Positions 62,571-64,000 of a stretch of DNA of 64,000 nt are shown here, in pieces; the first letter of the stretch is position 1, and each line of letters begins with the position of its first letter. A program made the translations under genes and the position numbers. The notes beneath the pieces were generated by a model, which was not told the origin of the DNA, did no database searches, and saw only the letters and a list, made by a program, of their open reading frames with translations. Origin of the DNA: Blastomyces gilchristii SLH14081. Lineage: Eukaryota > Ascomycota > Eurotiomycetes > Onygenales > Ajellomycetaceae. The stretch is from contig NW_003101653.1 of NCBI RefSeq assembly GCF_000003855.2, positions 203,000 to 266,999 of the forward strand, written 5' to 3'.

Positions 62571-62682
62571 TTACAGATGTAAAAGTTGGGAATGTTTAAT
62601 TTTACATTTGTATTTGATTTTAACAGACTATCTTGGTGGTTTGAGTGTTTTTGTATGTGATTCTTGTTATCTCAAGAGGGAG

Positions 62683-62792
62683 TGTTGGCTGTTACAGCTG
62701 TTGCGGTTAGTGATCCCACTAGATCATGTGACCCACCACTATATTATGTTCTTGTAGATAGATCTATCAATACAACCTTCAACTATTCTACA
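62683..62792 (+). repeat. 3' LTR of element E
   Basis: Six or so C/G sites of the 5' LTR are T/A here; no change in the other direction was seen. Confidence 0.92.
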
Positions 62793-62799
62793 ATACACT

Positions 62800-62991
62800 A
62801 TGAACATCAACATCATATTACTACTACTATTTCTCTTATCATCAGCTTACTACAAAGCTCGTCTAATACTCGCTTATGCTAGCTCTCTTGGCTCGCACAT
62901 TTGTTTTACTATAAATAGCTTACATGCGCATACTACGTATGAATTCATGCGGAAACATCAGATTCATCTGTGTGATAGTGGCATTAATTAA
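62800..62991 (+). CDS. Possible small secreted peptide (63 aa), uncertain
   Basis: An ATG three bases after the Copia target duplication opens a 63-codon frame whose first ~17 residues (M-N-I-N-I-I-L-L-L-L-F-L-L-S-S-A) look like a signal peptide; the rest has three Cys and no known domain. Before the Copia element came in, the upstream sequence was that ending at 51853, so a promoter there would now be 11 kb away. It may be chance; only the signal-like start supports it. Confidence 0.22.
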   Translation: MNINIILLLLFLLSSAYYKARLILAYASSLGSHICFTINSLHAHTTYEFMRKHQIHLCDSGIN

Positions 62992-63372
62992 AAACACCAC
63001 TGAAAAGGTCAGGTATCCTGCCACACACGCAGTCTATAGTGACTCTTGGAGGATAACGTTGTTGTATATGTGTACGCAATCTACACTAAATAGGTTGGGT
63101 GAGGCCAGTTGTCTGCTTGCACATCCGTCTCCAATATCTATCTCAAGCAACCAAGCCCCTCTGTGAACAGGCAGCAGGATGTACGAATTCCAGAACACAT
63201 TGCCAGTATACATTTCTTGAAGCACCATCTACAGTATAAATATGTATAAATAAATAAATATATATATTACTATTCTCCCAGTTAATATTCTGGGTGAGCT
63301 CATTACTCTCTATACCAATAGCATCAAGCTGAACACAGAAGCAGAAAGCCTGGAAAAGGAGATGTAGAAAGG
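62992..63372. other. Upstream region of F-box gene
   Basis: Balanced composition with a TATA-like, AT-rich stretch at about 63232-63270 (TATAAATATGTATAAATAAATA), roughly 100-140 bp before the F-box start codon. No gene recognised. Confidence 0.5.
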
Positions 63373-64000
63373 ATGTCGGAAAAACCTACTCTGCAATTCC
63401 TACCCGGAGAAATACTGCAACTCATCCATTTCTTTCTCCCGCTAGGCTCCAAACTTGCCCTCTCCCTAACCTGCAAACGCTTCTACAACAGCTTCTTTGA
63501 AAACATCCACCCATTCTACCTGAACGACCCCCTCAGGCGTCGGGAATTTGAAAAACTTGCCAGGAACCAGACCATAATCGATGAATTGAAAGTCTACGAT
63601 TTTCTCCGCTCCCGCGAACTGTGTGGATTTAAATCGTCGGGCCGGAAACTCTTCTGCTGCGACCCCTGCCACACAAGACATCTCCCGCTCTTCTTCCACC
63701 CGGCAGACCTTGACGTACCCGTCAGCGAGCGCACATGCATCAAACACATCAGAGGCTTCTGGGTCGAGCCGGGCAAATGCTTCAGCTTTGCAGATCTAGA
63801 CGGGCGACCCGCCCGGCTGGACAAGATGCGGACTCCCCGCTCCATCCCCCTGAGCGAGGATACCGCCAACGTTCGCAGATACACATTATGGACGCACTAC
63901 GACATCCTCACACTGCCGATGCACAAGGTCGCATCGAAAGAGCAAATCGCCAAGATGCTAAACGGCTTTGACCTGCCCGCCTGCCCGCACATTCGCCTCA
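63373..64000 (+). CDS. F-box domain protein, 5' part (runs off window)
   Basis: An uninterrupted frame of 209 codons to the window edge. An in-frame TAG at 63319 with no ATG between fixes the start at 63373. Residues about 9-45 form an F-box (F-L-P-G-E-I-L-Q-L-I, then L-A-L-S-L-T-C-K-R-F-Y), the motif that binds Skp1 in SCF ubiquitin ligases. Next comes a C-C-D-P-C-H-T-R-H-L-P-L-F block, a Cys/His pattern often seen behind the F-box in fungal members. The substrate cannot be told because the C-terminal part is outside. High GC and CpG content show it is not touched by RIP. Confidence 0.85.
   Translation, partial: MSEKPTLQFLPGEILQLIHFFLPLGSKLALSLTCKRFYNSFFENIHPFYLNDPLRRREFEKLARNQTIIDELKVYDFLRSRELCGFKSSGRKLFCCDPCHTRHLPLFFHPADLDVPVSERTCIKHIRGFWVEPGKCFSFADLDGRPARLDKMRTPRSIPLSEDTANVRRYTLWTHYDILTLPMHKVASKEQIAKMLNGFDLPACPHIRL

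Larger units (their letters stand above)
51859..62792 (+). mobile_element. Ty1/Copia element E, RIP-degraded, split by element D
   Basis: 110-bp LTRs at 51859-51968 and 62683-62792 start TGTTGGC and end TTCTACA; a perfect duplication ATACA flanks them (51854-51858, 62793-62797). Interior order is gag, protease, integrase, RT, RNase H, the Copia order. A purine stretch AAGAGGGAG precedes the 3' LTR. Without element D and its duplication the element is about 5.17 kb. Confidence 0.93.

Noticed and set aside
63466..63971. Frames of 78-96 codons on both strands
   Set aside because: Shadows of the F-box coding sequence.

Overview
The window reads as a filamentous ascomycete (Pezizomycotina) chromosome with a two-speed layout. 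About 42 kb on the left and 11 kb on the right are very AT-rich, nearly CpG-free wrecks of transposons whose reading frames are broken at Trp and Gln codons, as repeat-induced point mutation (RIP) leaves them. Between them, about 42.3-51.86 kb, lies a GC-balanced island with normal genes carrying 60-105 bp introns. Gene style and bimodal base composition suggest a Eurotiomycete or similar fungus with AT isochores. I cannot name the species.

Left block. 1-4.9 kb: Tad-like LINE on the minus strand, cut by the window edge. 5.8-6.5 kb: a small unmutated island with a duplicated segment. 7,009-14,814: complete Ty3/Gypsy chromovirus (G1). 16,088-23,716: second, different chromovirus (G2) carrying a tRNA-derived SINE. 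24,687-41,264: nested cluster of a third chromovirus family (G3), with outer element A containing copies B and C. Four copies of a ~506 bp hAT-like non-autonomous element sit at 15.2, 23.7, 34.5 and 41.6 kb, each with 8-bp target duplications.

Gene island. 42.4-43.4 kb: 3' remnant of a GH92 alpha-mannosidase gene, split by a second SINE copy. 44,943-47,874 (minus): four-exon Gyp5-like TBC Rab-GAP. 49,285-49,705 (minus): a three-exon gene for a 79-residue secreted protein with eight clustered cysteines, found only by splicing the sequence by hand. 50,975-51,168: assembly gap of N.

Right block. 51,859-62,792: Ty1/Copia element (E) with 110-bp LTRs, split by a complete G3 element (D, 54,998-60,752). 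From 63,373 to the edge runs the 5' part of an F-box protein gene.

The elements mostly carry matching target-site duplications, so the order of events can be read: Copia before D; A before C and hAT copy 3; G2 before its SINE. Both well-preserved chromovirus families end in a chromodomain, which in known chromoviruses guides integration into heterochromatin and would explain the nesting. The most novel items are the SINE family, the hAT-like family, the cysteine-rich secreted protein and the recombinant element B.
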